Assembly: GCA_015680685.1 (NCBI GenBank)
Contig: MNCI01006012.1
Span: 134,457 to 198,456 of the forward strand
DNA: 64,000 bases
Direction: 5' to 3'
From: Gnetum montanum
Lineage: Eukaryota > Streptophyta > Gnetopsida > Gnetales > Gnetaceae
Within the stretch, counting starts at the first letter, position 1. Every line of letters begins with the position of its first letter. A model generated the notes under the pieces. It saw nothing but the letters and a program-made list of their open reading frames with translations, ran no database searches and had not been told where the DNA came from. Below are positions 11,576 through 24,000 of the stretch, piece by piece. Made by a program: the position numbers and the translations under genes.

Positions 11576-12514
11576 AAGTTACCTCAGTGGTTGATGTGGT
11601 GGTTTGATCAATGGCAAAGTGTGGGTTTGGTTTGGATAAATGATGAAACTTTAAAACAACAATATCTCTCAAACCATAACTCCAATCAAGAAGAAATTTG
11701 TACTATTGAAATCATATTAACAAGTACTATACATTGGACATAGTCTTAGGCTCAAAAATGGGGTTGGAATTTTAGAAATTAAGAAGACCAAAATAGCTTA
11801 TTTTGTTGAACTAACATTACTATGCTAACATATGGATAATTTGAGATCTTCTAGATTACTTGGATTTGACTATAAATAATGTACCAATCCTAGGATTAGA
11901 ATATAATATTTATACCTTATAATTTAACAACTATTATGGTTATACCTTCTCATATCATGGTTATACCCTAATGAGGTACTAAGGAGAAGATTAAGGCAAC
12001 ATCATTCACTAAGTATTAGTTTCCTTATGGGGATCAGACAATCTTATGGATGGATTCACTCACTTATCTAACCAATACCTAAGTCTTTGTATGGTGAATA
12101 ATGCCAAGTTACAAGGGTTAAACACTTAGGATAATAAGTTTCAACAGAACAAGATCAATTCATGTCATGATAATTTTTTAGGAGAAATTTAAAAATGACC
12201 TTAATTAATTAATATTTATAGTATTAAGATGGGTAAGAGTTACTTGGACTAGTGTATCCTTGTCTTACCAACATCTCTTGCAATTGATGAATTTTGATGA
12301 GGCATAATTAGATCTTCATTGATCAATGATATCCATGAAAGAATTTTGTTGGTTGGTGGAATATATGTCTTTTGTAGCTTACATAGATAATCTTACACAT
12401 GTGGTGAATATGGTGTGGTCAATGATTCTTTCTAGTTCTTGGCTCTATGATTCATCATCAAGTTCACGTTGTAGTCATCCCATGATTCTGAATGGCCCTT
12501 GGGTCATGGTTTTC

Positions 12515-12526
12515 TCTAATACCAAT
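12515..12526 (-). other. Primer binding site of element F
   Basis: The minus strand reads TTGGTATTAGAG immediately inside the LTR at 12527. It contains TGGTATTAGAG, one mismatch from TGGTATCAGAG (tRNA-iMet type), and sets F's direction as right to left. Confidence 0.75.
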
Positions 12527-13100
12527 TGTGACATCAAGTTCCATGATGTCATGACAAATGTCAAATATACATTATATTATACATTATGTGTAATAAGACA
12601 ATATACCAAATGTCAAATATATGTAACATTCAAAATTATGCATAAAGAAAAATAATAGGGAAAATGTAGAAAGAGAAAAAAAGAATGCTTTATTAATATG
12701 GAATGGAGTATTTGGATCATGCTTTGAGGATGTTCCATGGGGTTTTCTTCCTTCAACATCTATACCTTAGATGAAATCCAACATTGTCACCATGGTTAGG
12801 CCTATAATCGGCCAAACAAGATGGCCTATCCTCTTCTTGTCCCACTTCACCTGGCTTCCATGACTCCCCTTTTCTAGCTTTGGCACTCCACGTTGACATG
12901 ACCTCTAAGCCTAGGTATAAATGTCTTAGGTTAGCCCCCAAAATATCACATTAAGAGACATGTTCATTGTTACAATGTAACCTTTTAGGTCTCAATTACA
13001 ACATGTTTTTTCAAGTCTTATTACAATAACAATAACACTTGTTATGAAGAGGCACCATCTTCATTATCCAGCAACATCATTTGGGAACTGGAACATGACA
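12527..13100 (-). repeat. 5' LTR of element F
   Basis: Partner of 7281-7853, 574 bp long. It starts TGTGACATC and ends ACATGACA (plus reading). The following five bases, aggat, nearly repeat the left flank atgat. Confidence 0.8.
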
Positions 13101-14744
13101 AGGATCTTATAGGTTCAAACCTAATTTGATTTGGGGCATCAATGTACATTTTTTTAAGAATTTATATATCAAGGTATTGTTAGAGTAGAGAAATTATAAA
13201 TAAACTTATGAAAAACCTTTTTAAAAAAGGTAAAAAATTAAAAAAATCAAAATTTAAAAATGAAGTTGAAAGCACAGGCATGTGCAAAAAGGAAAAGAAT
13301 AAAGGTAAAGTATATATGTTATATTGCATATATATGTATGTTATATATTTTTACTTTTCCCTTACCTCATGTATTCTTCCATCACCTCTTCTACCTCTTG
13401 ATTTTTATCACCACTTAATTTAGTTGTCATCTTTCACCATTTGGTTTTTCAACCAACCTTTTTGAAATCATGTTCCATCATGTTTTTTCTCTTTCTTCAT
13501 AGTTTTAAAGCTGATTTGAGCCCAATTTCTTCCATACTTCCCATTACAAATATATGATGGCTTTAGTTACATACCATTATAGTTTATAGAAGGATTTCAA
13601 ATGTGACAAGTTAAGCAAAGCAAAAAAAAATTAATTAAGAGCATTAGGTAGAAAATAAAGATGCTAAGAGAATTCTAAGAGCTCTACTAATATAAATAAG
13701 AAAGATTATTTTATGTTTCATTTTATGTAGCTATCTTGTTTTGTTGCAAATTTCATAAGAACATTTTATGTTTATTTTTATGTGGCTAACCTATATTATT
13801 GTGGAATTTATATTCCACCTCTATGTTTTCTAGTCTTCTTTTATTCTTCTATGATTTTAAGTATTATGCCAAGATTCTATTGGGATTTTGTCATTTTGGG
13901 TCTGGTTTATGAAAATAATATTTTAATCCTATTCATACATTTTTTTTTGTCTTTTGATGAATTTATGGGATTATGGAAAGTTTGTTCAACCTACTTCCTA
14001 TATATTTTATAAATATTTTAAAAAAAAATTTAATATGAACATGGTTTTTGGTTTACCTCATGATAAACATTTTATTACATGAATTTTGTGGAATTTAGGC
14101 TTTTATGGATTTTTGATCATTTTGGACACCTTTTAGATTTTTGGAATAAAATAGTAATATTTATGTGACTACTTTTGCTCAGTTGGTAGCGAAAGTCATG
14201 AATCTTTTATATACCCTCTATCTATATGTAATAGTAAAGTGTTCTTTAGTGGAACCCATCCCATAGAAATGATGATTGTTGGATAGATTTCCTAACCTGG
14301 ATTTTGATTTGTAAGTTCATGTGAAGCTATGAATTTAGTCAAGACCATGGCATTAAGTAACTATCTAGCAGAGTTGTGGTGAGTCATAGTCAAGATCTAT
14401 CCTTTCAATGATATGTGTGCCTTGGTCATTAAGGATGTTAGTAGTGAGAATAGTGCTAAGACACAACCATGAGTGACTTGTTTGGAGTCACAAGGATAAT
14501 CTGATGATAGTANTATTTTATTTTTCTTTAAATAAATTTTATTTAGCTATATATGTGAGTATTATAAAATTTTTCTATGTTGTATTGCTTTACTGCATTT
14601 ATGTTTCTAATTAGTAATTTTTATCTATTTTACCACTTCCTTTTGAATTAGTAAATCAAGGTTAAATCCATATCCTTAAGGTTTCATAACATCTCTATTA
14701 GTTATTTATAGGATATTTTATAGATAATTAATATGAGCATTACA

Positions 14745-15063
14745 TGGTTAGTGTTGAAGCATGAATTTTTCCTTAGATGTCATAATATGGAATTGTTATA
14801 GACATTGTTTGATTTGTTTGATATTTTCTAAATCTATTTTAATACAAAATGCAAGGGACAAAATTAGAGAATGATATCCCACAAAAAATTTCTTAAAATT
14901 TATAGGCAAGTCAAAATTAGATGTTTGAGCAACTATTGAACTTTCTTCAAAATCAAAACCAAAATAATCATAATGAGTTCTCTAAGAATGTAGAAAACTA
15001 AAAAAGATATGAGAACTAAATTTCCTCACATTTTCTAAGAGGAAAATTCTTAAAGAAGGAGAG
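14745..15063 (+). pseudogene. Residual gag-start/pol-end of element H
   Basis: Only about 320 bp lie between the LTRs. Right after the left LTR there is TGGTTAGTGTTGAAGC, which starts like a primer site but matches poorly. A short open stretch at about 14920 reads MFEQLLNFLQNQNQNNHNEF, a Gln/Asn-rich sequence typical of gypsy gag N-termini. The segment finishes with a frame LRGKFLKEGES, like the end of chromovirus pol, and a purine tract (AAAGAAGGAGAGAG) abutting the right LTR. A single large deletion removing most of gag-pol would explain it. Confidence 0.55.
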
Positions 15064-18010
15064 AGTATCATGACCTAGAAATTTGCATAAATAAAATTAT
15101 TTAATTTAAAACATATAATTAATTTTTTAATGTTGTTGATTGTGTTTCACTAGATTAACTTATTATTATTACTGTTTATTAAAAGTTATTATTGTTGATA
15201 GTTTCTCACATAAGTGAATGCAATCTACTTGCTAAGGTATTTTGTTAAAGTTTTGTATCCTTTGTTTTACTATTATTGAAGCTTAGTCATAGATCGTCTA
15301 AATATTTTATGATTAAATTTGAAATCCAATTATCCTATGAAGTTTATCTTTTTGTTACTTATTATGCCTTTATGAGTATTTAGCTATGCATATTTTATTC
15401 TTTATGAACATTTAGTTCTATATATTTAATATTTATTATGCACATTTAATTATGCATATTTTTATTTTATTATACATATGTGGTTACATAATCATCTATT
15501 TATTGAGCAATTTTGAGCACTGACTTTGCCCAAATCATATTCCTTGTTGCTTTTTGTCATTAAATTGAACTTTGAAGTTCATTTGTAATTATAATTGAAT
15601 ATTACACAAATTAATTTTATCAAAGAAATAGCTTGGGATGATGTCCTACTTAGAAACTGATCTTACCAATGTGTTTAGGATGTTTAAAATTGTTAGTTTT
15701 GACCCTTGATTCACTAGAATTGAAGTTACAATTTTCGAAATATCACATTTTTAGTTTACTAAAAATACTATAAAAGTTTTGAGATTTGAACTAAGGGACT
15801 ATGATCAGTAACACTTACATAAGATTTCAACATCTGATTAGGTAAAATACTTGATATGGATCATGTAGGTTCAAATAAAATTTGATTTGAAATCCCGATG
15901 TACATGTTACAAGTGTTTAAGTGAAAATGGTATTAGTGGAAAGAGAAAATGAGGAAAAGTACTTATAAAAGGAGTTTATCATAAAAAAATTAAAAATTAA
16001 ATTAATTTAAAAATTAAAAGTCAAGACATTGAAAAACATGTTCTAGTGCATGATGTGTAAGAAAAGCATATATATGTATGTTATGCATATTACCTTTTAA
16101 CCCACCATCTCTTGATTTTTTTTTCCACCACCTCTTCTACCACTTATTTTTTATGGCTTGTTTTTGTCATTGAGTTTTCCATTGTCGTTTTTCCAAAACC
16201 ATGCTCCATCATGTTTTTCTAAAAGATTTTTTTTTTTTACCCTTTCTTCTTCATTTTAAACTCAATTTTAGTTTAGTTTCTTTGATACTTCCCCTTATAA
16301 ATAAATTATGGTCTTAGATACATCTCATCTCAGTTTGTAGAAGGGTTTTTGGTATAACAAGTTAAGTGAAGTAAAAAATTAAGAGCGTTAAGTAGAAAAG
16401 AAAGATGCTAAGAAGATTATAGAATCTCTACCAGCACAAGTAAGAAAGATTATTTTATATTTCTTTTTATGTGACTATCCTATATTGTTATGGATTTTCT
16501 ATTCCTCCTCTATGCTTTTTGGTTTTCTATTATTCTTCTATGATTTTGATTATTATGTTGAGATTCTACCAAATTTTAATCATTTTGGATTTATTTTTAT
16601 ATTTTAATCCTATCTAGATTATTTTCCAACATTTTGGTACATTTTGAAATTGTGAAAACTTTGCCCAACCTCATTCTTGAATATTTTATGATTATTTTTT
16701 ATGAGCTTTTGATATAAACATGATTTTGCTAAAAACAATTTGTAAAATTTGGGCTTTTATGCACTTTTGGTTATTTTGGAAATCTTTTGGATTTTTGGAA
16801 TACAATAAAATAATATGTCATGAGTGACTTATTTGGGGTAAGGAGGATAATTTGATTATAGTACTAAGGTTATTCCAAGACCTATCAATATATTATTTTG
16901 GTAGTTAGGATAACCAAGACCTAGTCTTTGGAAATGCCAAATATACACTCTTTGGGTTTTTGTTGGAAAAATTTATATCTTTGGACATTAAATAATTAAA
17001 AGGATAATCTGATGATAGTAGTGAGGTAATTCCATGACTTGTTAGTATATTCTTTTAGCATTAAGAATAACCAAGACCTAGCCTTTGGAGATGCCTGGAT
17101 AAAATATACATTCTTTAGATTATTGGATGTCTTGTGGATATTTGAATGTTTTTTTGAATTTGTGAAAATTTTTGTGGCATTTCTAAACTTTGAAATTTTT
17201 TTGAATATTTTATTGGAAACCTTTTATTAGCTCATATCTTAAGACTTTTGGCCCAGAATCTTTATACTTCAAGAAGAGGAAAATACAATAACTTTTCTTA
17301 TTTGAGGGGTTCTGACTTCTCTTGCATTTCAATACAAAGATCCCAAAGTTGATAGGGAATTATCGAAATAGGGACATGAAATGAAAGGTGGATTAATTAT
17401 GTACAACATGGACCTTATGAACTTGAAAAATAATCTCTATATAATTTGTATTTTTATAAATAGAAATCTTATACAAGTTTTTGGATATTTGACTCATGTA
17501 TCTATTTTTGCCATTAGGACAATGAGATTGCAAGAAATATTTTCTATTTTGATGTGCACTACATGTTCAAGAAATATTAATATTATTTATTATATATTAG
17601 TATTTTTTTTTATTATTTTAAATTTTATTAATTAATTTAGCAAATTTTAAATGTGAATATATTTATTTTTAGAGGTTTGATTAAGGTGAAACAAGTCTTT
17701 TTGAGATTGTTATTTTACATGCTCTTTTATTATATAACTCATGAAATTTTTAAATATTTATATTTTTGCGGTAATGCAAAGATTTATTTTTCTTTAAATA
17801 AATTTTATTGAATTAGATATGCAAGTATTATAAAATTTTTCTATACTATATTACTTTACTACATTTATGTCTCTAATTAATACTTTTTACCTATTTTACT
17901 ACTTTCTTTTGAGTTAGTAAATCAATGTTAAATGTAGATCCTTAGGATTTCATAGCATCTCTATTAGTTATTTATAGGATATTTTATAAATAATGAATAG
18001 AGATGCTACA
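15064..18010 (+). repeat. Right LTR of element H
   Basis: 2.95 kb, ending GATGCTACA at 18010. It holds the uninterrupted version of the site where F entered the left LTR, a TATA-like CCTTATAAATAAAT near 16300, and a local duplication at about 16845-17095. Short open stretches inside it, such as 17039-17230, show no domain and are ordinary AT-rich LTR sequence. Confidence 0.65.
16845..17095 (+). repeat. Diverged tandem duplication in H's right LTR
   Basis: Two copies of a segment of about 105 bp lie about 150 bp apart. Both run 'ggataat-tgat-atagta' … 'aataaccaagacctag' … 'tttgga-atgcc'. The second copy begins near 16992. Confidence 0.6.
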
Positions 18011-18880
18011 TCCTAAGTCCACATTCTATTGGATATTTTTACCCTATTGTGTTATAATCTTTAACTTATTAAAGTATTATGGCAAAATCAAGAATGATTC
18101 TACCACAAAGAATGGCTTTAACATAACTCATTTTAGGTGGTTGTTGGTCTCTAGTACCACCAAGGCATGGATAACCCTAATAACTCTTGTTGATTTTTAA
18201 TGAGTTCAATATGGCTAAGTTTGACTAATTTTAAAATTCTATTCATGAGAAACAATAAAGTCTTTTCAAAGAGTTATTATCTTACATATAATTAGGTACT
18301 ATCTCTTTTAGTTTTCTCTCAACATAAATAAAGAAAACAAATAGCTTTCCTATATGCCTAGTCTTAAACCTTGCACATCACAAAAATAGCTATGGGTAGT
18401 TTTATAAAAAACATCATTTTTGAATTCTAAGCTCTCTACTAGTTAACTTCCTAATGCTTGACCATAAAAGCTTTGCTAAACAAAGAATGAAACTAATGAA
18501 ATATAATTATTTATGAAGCTTAGAATTGTATAAAGATGACAATGTTCCTATAATAAACTAATTAAGAATTGACACTTATATAAGCTATCTCATTCAATCA
18601 AAATAAGAAGAATAAGCTAAACCTTAGCGCACAAAGAAATAACTTATTCCAAAACTAGCAATCCATTCATATGTAGCTATATAATATTTAAAGTTAGAAA
18701 AAATATGAAAAACTATTCAACATAAAATGTTAGCTTTCAGATGAAAGATAAAAGAGATAGATAAAACCTAGTTTAATTGTCATTATAAGAAATAGTATTT
18801 ATAAGATTTTTTTCCAAATTCCTCTCCCCTCCCACCAACACCACCCACACACCACATACCCCACACTAGCCCACTCTACA
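18011..18880. other. Unassigned segment between H and family G
   Basis: No gene is recognised. On the minus strand, a purine tract (GGTGGGAGGGGAGAGGAA, about 18822-18842) is followed by TTATAAATAC (about 18797-18806), which looks like a polypurine tract next to a promoter. If real, this would be the 3' end and LTR start of family G copy A, truncated by H. Confidence 0.35.
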
Positions 18881-19497
18881 AATCTACCTTGAACTTTTTA
18901 TATTAACCTCTAGCAATTACAATAGTTGCAAAATCTATGACTAGAAATTCCTCAAGTTCTCCACATATAATTATAAGTCATTAGCCAATTATTCCACTTC
19001 TTGACAAATTTAATCCATTCTCTAAACTTAAAGTCCTTGTATTGCTAGCTACTGAGATAACCTACAATGACTAATAAGAAGCTCGATAGCCTGATTCATT
19101 GAATTTGGCTTAGTGCTATCAAACTTCTTAATAATTCCTTAATGCTTCTTTCTTTCAAGATTAATTATTTTATTGAGTTGTTTATTTCAATGAAATTAGC
19201 TCTTGAATCAAAACAAGCTTGTTCAAACTCTAAATTCTTCCTAGCAGTTTCATGCGTGATCCCTGTAGCTGACATCATCATTGTATCCAAGAAGCCTTGT
19301 TTATACTAGCATAGCTATTGTCTTTTAGATTTTGCCAAATCATACAAATCTTGAAGTTTTCTCTTCATCTAAATAAATATAACTTTTTTGTCTCTTATTT
19401 TAGAATTTCTCTTGTTTCCTTCATCCATTCCTTACTATATTCTACCTTAGTGATTACTTCCTTGAAGCTTGGTAGAGTAAGATGAGAGTAATCCTGA

Positions 19498-19676
19498 GCT
19501 TTTTCTTTTCTTGCTAGTCCTAACTCTAAGCTCATAATAGCTAACCTTTCTTCCAAATTCTGATTTGTGTATTTATTTTTTTCAAGCTTTTTCTTTTCTT
19601 GCTAGTTCTAACTCTAAGCTCATAATAGCTAACCTTTCTTCCAACTTCTTGTTTGTGTATTTCTTTTTTTCAAGCA
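19498..19676 (-). repeat. ~89-bp tandem duplication in ORF-X coiled coil
   Basis: Two adjacent units each carry 'ctttttcttttcttgctagt' followed by 'ctaactctaagctcataat'. They differ at only a few bases, so the duplication is younger than most of the surrounding decay. The unit encodes Lys/Glu/Leu-rich sequence (LELARKEKA). Confidence 0.8.
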
Positions 19677-20701
19677 GTGATTGAGCTACTCATATTCTAC
19701 TTTTAATCCTTTAACTTCCTCTTGTAGATTTGATACTTGTTCATTCTACAAGAGAAATTCCTTAAGCTTGCTTATTTGAATATTAGCTATTTGTCCCATA
19801 TCTTTGGTTAATTTGGCTATAGTATTTGACATATCTTTATGGGACATTACAAGCCTTTGTTTCCTTATTTGTGGGTAATCTTCCTTGTACTAGAAGATTA
19901 CACTGGCCTCTATTTCTAGTGTAGTTTGAAGATTTTGAATTAATATAATCTAACCTTTTTCTCTAACCTTGAAAGCTCATGTTGCTCAATTCATCAAGTA
20001 TCCAGATGGAAAAGTGAGGGCTGAAGATGAGCTTTCCTCTTTTTTTTTTTTTACTATTTCTCGTGCTCTTACTATTTTCATAGTTCCATTAGATTTTTCT
20101 ATTCCAAAAGCTGCTACTACTGTTGCTCTTTTAAATTTTTCTTATGTAATTATTATTGCAATTCCCTTTTTTTTTCCTTCTTTGCCCTTGCTTGGTCAAC
20201 TATAGTTTTCCTTATAACTCTTACCCTAGCATATTCTACCTCATTAAAGGAAAACCTTTCGTCATGCATAACATTTTTTGGCTCTAATAGTTTCCAAAAG
20301 AAGTAATTCTCTTCCATTATAGCTAGGCATTTTTCTAAGAAATATTTGGAAAAAGGATCCTTTTTATTCTCCATCCAAGGACATACCTTAATGACCTGGG
20401 CATCACAAGTTGAAGCTATCAATTTCATAAACATGCTCTTTTTCAACTACACTAGAGCTTCCTCTTTGGTTTGTTTAACCTCTTTGCTAGAAGTTTTTAA
20501 ATAGACTATATTAGCATCATCTGCCTAATGAACCTTTTTAGTCTTTGTAGTGGAGTATATCCACTTATGAGCTAGAGTAAAATCACATTACTCTATGTAT
20601 CTTTTGGCCATGGCTCTTAAATGACTTAAATTAATGAACTCCTAGAATCCCAATCTAAGAGGAAAAGCTTCTTTATGCTTATACTCATATCTCAAAGAGT
20701 T

Positions 20702-20792
20702 TGATGAGTCCCGATATCAGATACTCGATATTGGAATGGCCAAAGTGATATTAGGCATGCGATGTTGGAACTTGTCTCATCGCCTATAAATA
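20702..20792 (+). promoter_or_regulatory. GATATC motif cluster and TATA box in solo LTR
   Basis: One GATATC, two GATATT and one GATGTT lie within about 65 bp, ending about 15 bp before CCTATAAATA. The arrangement matches the U3 of the E1-E3 LTRs. TATA function is inferred from position. Confidence 0.65.
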
Positions 20793-21521
20793 AGAGACAA
20801 GGGCACTTGATTTTGTAGTTAGTTTCTTAGTCCCTTAGCTGAACTCTTATAGTTTTCCCTTTCCACAGTTAGAATTATTTCTAAGTGTCTGTAGTAGGAT
20901 TCATAAAGTGAATGGATCTTTATTTGAGCATTGTGTACATGAGCACACCTTGTGTTCAAAAATAAATACAAACTTTGTGATAAACCTTGCAACATTCATA
21001 ATAGCTTAATTATTTCATTTAAATGCTATTTACTATTATTTTCTACTCTCATTAGTTAATCAATGTTATTTCTATTGAATTGATAATTATCAAAGAATTA
21101 GCACACTCAGTATGACCACTTTGAGCATATATGGGACACTTGGTAACCTAGTAATGACTACGTTTGGTAATCCAAGTAGTGTTACACTAGTTCAAGATGT
21201 GTCTGAAAAGTGGGAACAGATGCTGGTGTTAGGACTAGTCAAAGAATAGTTAACTAGTTAAATCAAATTAGTTATTAAATTATTTCATTTTTCCATTTTA
21301 AGCACCAAGAACATAAAACATAAAAAGCATAAAAATCATATACCTCAAGATTACTTAACCATACAATTATGCCTTACAAGTAAGCTTGAGAATACAATGA
21401 TTGCATAACCCATCCTTCTTCTATGTAAGCGCATAAGCACTTAATCCTTGGAGTTCGACCAAATTATGTGTAAATTCTCATATTCGTATGGTTGGGTGTA
21501 GTGGTGCCTCACCGCTCATCA
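20702..21521 (+). repeat. Solo LTR of family E
   Basis: 820 bp beginning TGATGAGT and ending CTCATCA. Flanks are gagtt (20697-20701) and gggtt (21522-21526), a 4/5 match target duplication. Copy B of ORF-X reads straight through the site near 31945, which confirms a simple insertion followed by LTR-LTR recombination. Internal landmarks shared with the E1-E3 LTRs are GATATC-type motifs (20712-20775), TATAAATA (20785-20792), and the 3' 'atggttgggtgtag' block. Confidence 0.9.
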
Positions 21522-22899
21522 GGGTTCTTCCACATTTGTTACATAACCTCCAATGTGTTCAAATATGGAGCTATGAACATGGGAAACTTAGAAGCTTTTC
21601 CTTCAAATCTTGCTATGAGAATTTATGTATAATATTCATGAAGAAAAATAGCTCCATGGCCCTTTTTTCTTATCTCATTGATGACCTCTTAATTAATCCT
21701 TTGTTGAAAAATGCTCAAAATCCACTTAATTAAATGAGAGTATACACAATTTATTAGAAACACTAATGCTTACACATTGAAAAATATCCTATGGTAGACA
21801 ATTAGAAAATAGTCATAGCATGAGTCTTCTAGGCAAGCTCTTCTCTATGATGCTTAGACCCTAAAAGTTGCAGGTATTCTTTCACACTTAGAAACCTTTA
21901 CTTATCAAATAGTCTAATAAAAATGAGCTAAGGTTTAGCTATATCTCTTGCCTGTGGATCTCAAATAGGCTTTGCTGCAATGTAGCATTCATATATTATA
22001 TAGGCAAGAAAAGCCTTTATTTTTTAGCACTAACGAAACCTAGACATGAAGATCAAAGCACTATTGAAGATCTTATGAGGAAACCTAAACTTTGAATCTT
22101 TGGGGATGATGTTCCTATACCCCCAAGCTTTTGTTAAGTTAGGTGGTGGTAGCTTAATGCTCCTTCATGACTCAGGATGATTCTAGAATTTTCTGCTTAG
22201 TACCTCCTTATTATACTAGTGAGCTTCAATTTCTGTACTAGCTGGCTCTATCATCTTATAGATCTTACAATCCTTTTGATGATTGATGTTGATAAATAAC
22301 TTAATGTTTCCTCTAAACTATGGATTATCTTTCATAAATCATTTCAACTATTAAAGGATTTATGACATTCCTAATTAGGTTTCCCATGGGCCTAAAACCA
22401 ATCTTATGGAGTTCTATTTTCTCATAAATTTCTCACCATTCTTTCATCAATTATAAATACCAGAAGCTTGATTTTCCCACCAAATCATAGTCTTTATCAA
22501 AATCAAATGGATCTACTTCTTATGCATTTATCTTTACTCTTCTGATATCAATCCACTACTGGAGTATATAGATGTTTAATTTGAACTATTATCAATACTT
22601 AGATAAAGCGAAGATATCAACATCCTATAACTTATAGGGCACTTTTTCCTTTTCCTTCTAGGACATCTTAGCTATTCATTCTTATGGATTTCTAGAGCTT
22701 TTCTATGTTCTTCAATGGTGGCTCTATTTCTTTTCTTTGTTTTGTCTCAACTACTCTACTTCAACTCTAATCTCTATTTACTAATGTCTTCATGTTCAAA
22801 ATCTATTTCAATCTCACTTATTTAGATCTTTTTTCTTTAATTTTCTTACTTTGGACAAATTGTTCAATTCAGCTCTCGACACTTATTACAAACTTTAAT

Positions 22900-24000
22900 T
22901 TTATCGAGCTACTTCATTTAAGGCTTAAGGATTTAAATTTTCAATCTATTGTAGCTTCATTTTATTGATAATGTCAACCTATAGATCCCATCTTAAACCT
23001 ATTTGTAGAGCTAAATTTAAGCTCTATAGATTCATTTTATGAAGGAATCTAACGTGGTAGAGTGAATTTCAGATTTTTCATGGAATTCATTCCATGTCAC
23101 TTCATGTCTTCTACGGAATTGGATTGAAAATAAAATGAGCACATGCACAATTCTTAGTATAACCACGATGAGATCTAATGTGGCTTTTAGAATCATTTCA
23201 AGGCTTGTTCATAAAATCATGTTTATGTTCTATAATCCTACTCTACAAAGGAGTCTAATGTGGCTCACTCTACAAAGGGTTGACATGGTAGAATAAATTG
23301 TAAATCCAATTCCTACAATCACTTCTTGGTTCTTTAAGTTTTTCTTTTGTATTGAGCTTATATGGCTTCATGTTTCTTCAAAAACCCTTTATCATTTATA
23401 TGCCTTATAGAATTATCCTAGAATTTTATTTATATTTTGGATCCACTAACATGGCTCATAGAAAGATCTTGGATCTTCTTATTATAGACAATTTTTTATT
23501 CTATGAGCTCATACTATGTAGATCTTACATGATATAGCCATTTTTTGACTCACTTGTAGAGTTGTATTCCAATTCTATGATAAACCTAAGTCCATATGTT
23601 CTAATACCATGGCCATTTAGAATTTTTTTTTGGATCCACTCATAGAGTTAATTTTTCTCTTCACACAAATGTCTCTACAAGTTGATATGGAAAAGAGGGT
23701 CGAACATCTCTCAAAATCTTCTAATGCACCTTTAGCTATTAATAGGGTTGTTTTGTAGAGCCAAATTTTAACCTTACAAAAAAGGTTTTTTTCTCTAGCA
23801 CTTATGTGGTAGAACAAAAAATAAGCTTTTTGTGAAGTAGACTTCTAGCTCTACAAATAATGCTCTAAACCTTTAAGCTGATGAGGTAGAGCTATTTTGG
23901 AGCTAGCTTGTAGAACCCAAGTTTAGCTCTACTAGTCACATCATCAAGCTTATGCAGCAAAACAAAACTAGACATTCTTTGTAGAGACACTTATCAAGTC
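22900..24000 (-). repeat. GTAGAGC/GCTCTAC motif-rich stretch, family G copy A
   Basis: More than a dozen short matches to GTAGAGC, GCTCTAC or CTCTACAA occur over about 1.1 kb on both strands (for example near 23010, 23250, 23560, 23755, 23850, 23890 and 23925). The same stretch in copy B (42570-43570) keeps most of them. A 66-codon open run (23817-23617) also has a homologue in copy B (43405-43178), including IAKGALEDFERCST, so part may have been coding. It lies between the integrase tail and ORF-X and may be LTR U3 sequence. Confidence 0.5.

Larger units (their letters stand above)
7281..13100 (-). mobile_element. Element F: LTR retrotransposon nested in H
   Basis: Terminal repeats of 573 and 574 bp begin TGTGACATC and end GATGTTATA or the variant ACATGACA, close to the TGTGACATCC…GGATGTCACA termini common in plant Ty3/gypsy LTRs. 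The 5-bp flanks are atgat (7276-7280) and aggat (13101-13105), and the uninterrupted host sequence in the right LTR of H reads 'gatatggatcatg'. A primer site on the minus strand gives the orientation. The 4.7-kb interior has no convincing gag or pol. It holds a 5S-rRNA-derived block, a minisatellite and low-complexity stretches, so it is probably non-autonomous or very decayed. Confidence 0.8.
6752..14744 (+). repeat. Left LTR of element H (split by F)
   Basis: LTR sequence occupies 6752-7280 and 13101-14744. The join is clear because the right LTR has the uninterrupted sequence at about 15850-15875. Base 14513 is an N. At this point the left copy jumps directly from the 'gataatctgatgatagta' block to 'tttctttaaataaatttt', skipping about 780 bp that are present in the right copy (about 17010-17785). 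Confidence 0.65.
6752..18010 (+). mobile_element. Element H: deletion derivative with giant LTRs
   Basis: Two long direct repeats (6752-14744, split by element F; and 15064-18010) flank only about 320 bp. Matching blocks include the start (…CCTAGAAATTT), a 'tttgaagttcatttgtaat' block, a TATA region and the end 'ttagttatttataggatat'. The left copy is about 2.17 kb without the insert and the right copy is 2.95 kb. The internal segment joins a gag start to a pol end with a purine tract. Flanks ggcta and tccta agree at only three of five bases, so the target duplication is not convincing. Confidence 0.65.
18900..22800 (-). pseudogene. ORF-X of family G copy A (unknown function)
   Basis: A decayed ORF of about 3 kb once the 820-bp solo LTR (20702-21521) is removed. 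It begins near 22800 with a basic region (KKRNRATIEEHRKALEIHKNE). It continues through a stretch with 'DFDKDYDLVGKSSFWYL' and 'KIGFRPMGNLIRNVINPLI'. The best-preserved open part is 20446-20153 (97 codons), holding CPWMENKKDP and CLAIMEENYFFWKLLEPKN. A Lys/Glu-rich coiled-coil stretch follows to about 18900. Copy B preserves the same residues (KWMEDKKHP, VVMEEKYFPWKLLELEN), so it was a real protein. I do not recognise the family. It is placed like the extra ORFs of Tat/Ogre-type elements. Confidence 0.55.

Noticed and set aside
12753-12941. Open stretch inside the 5' LTR of F
   Set aside because: It is LTR sequence repeated at 7281-7853, where the frame is not kept.
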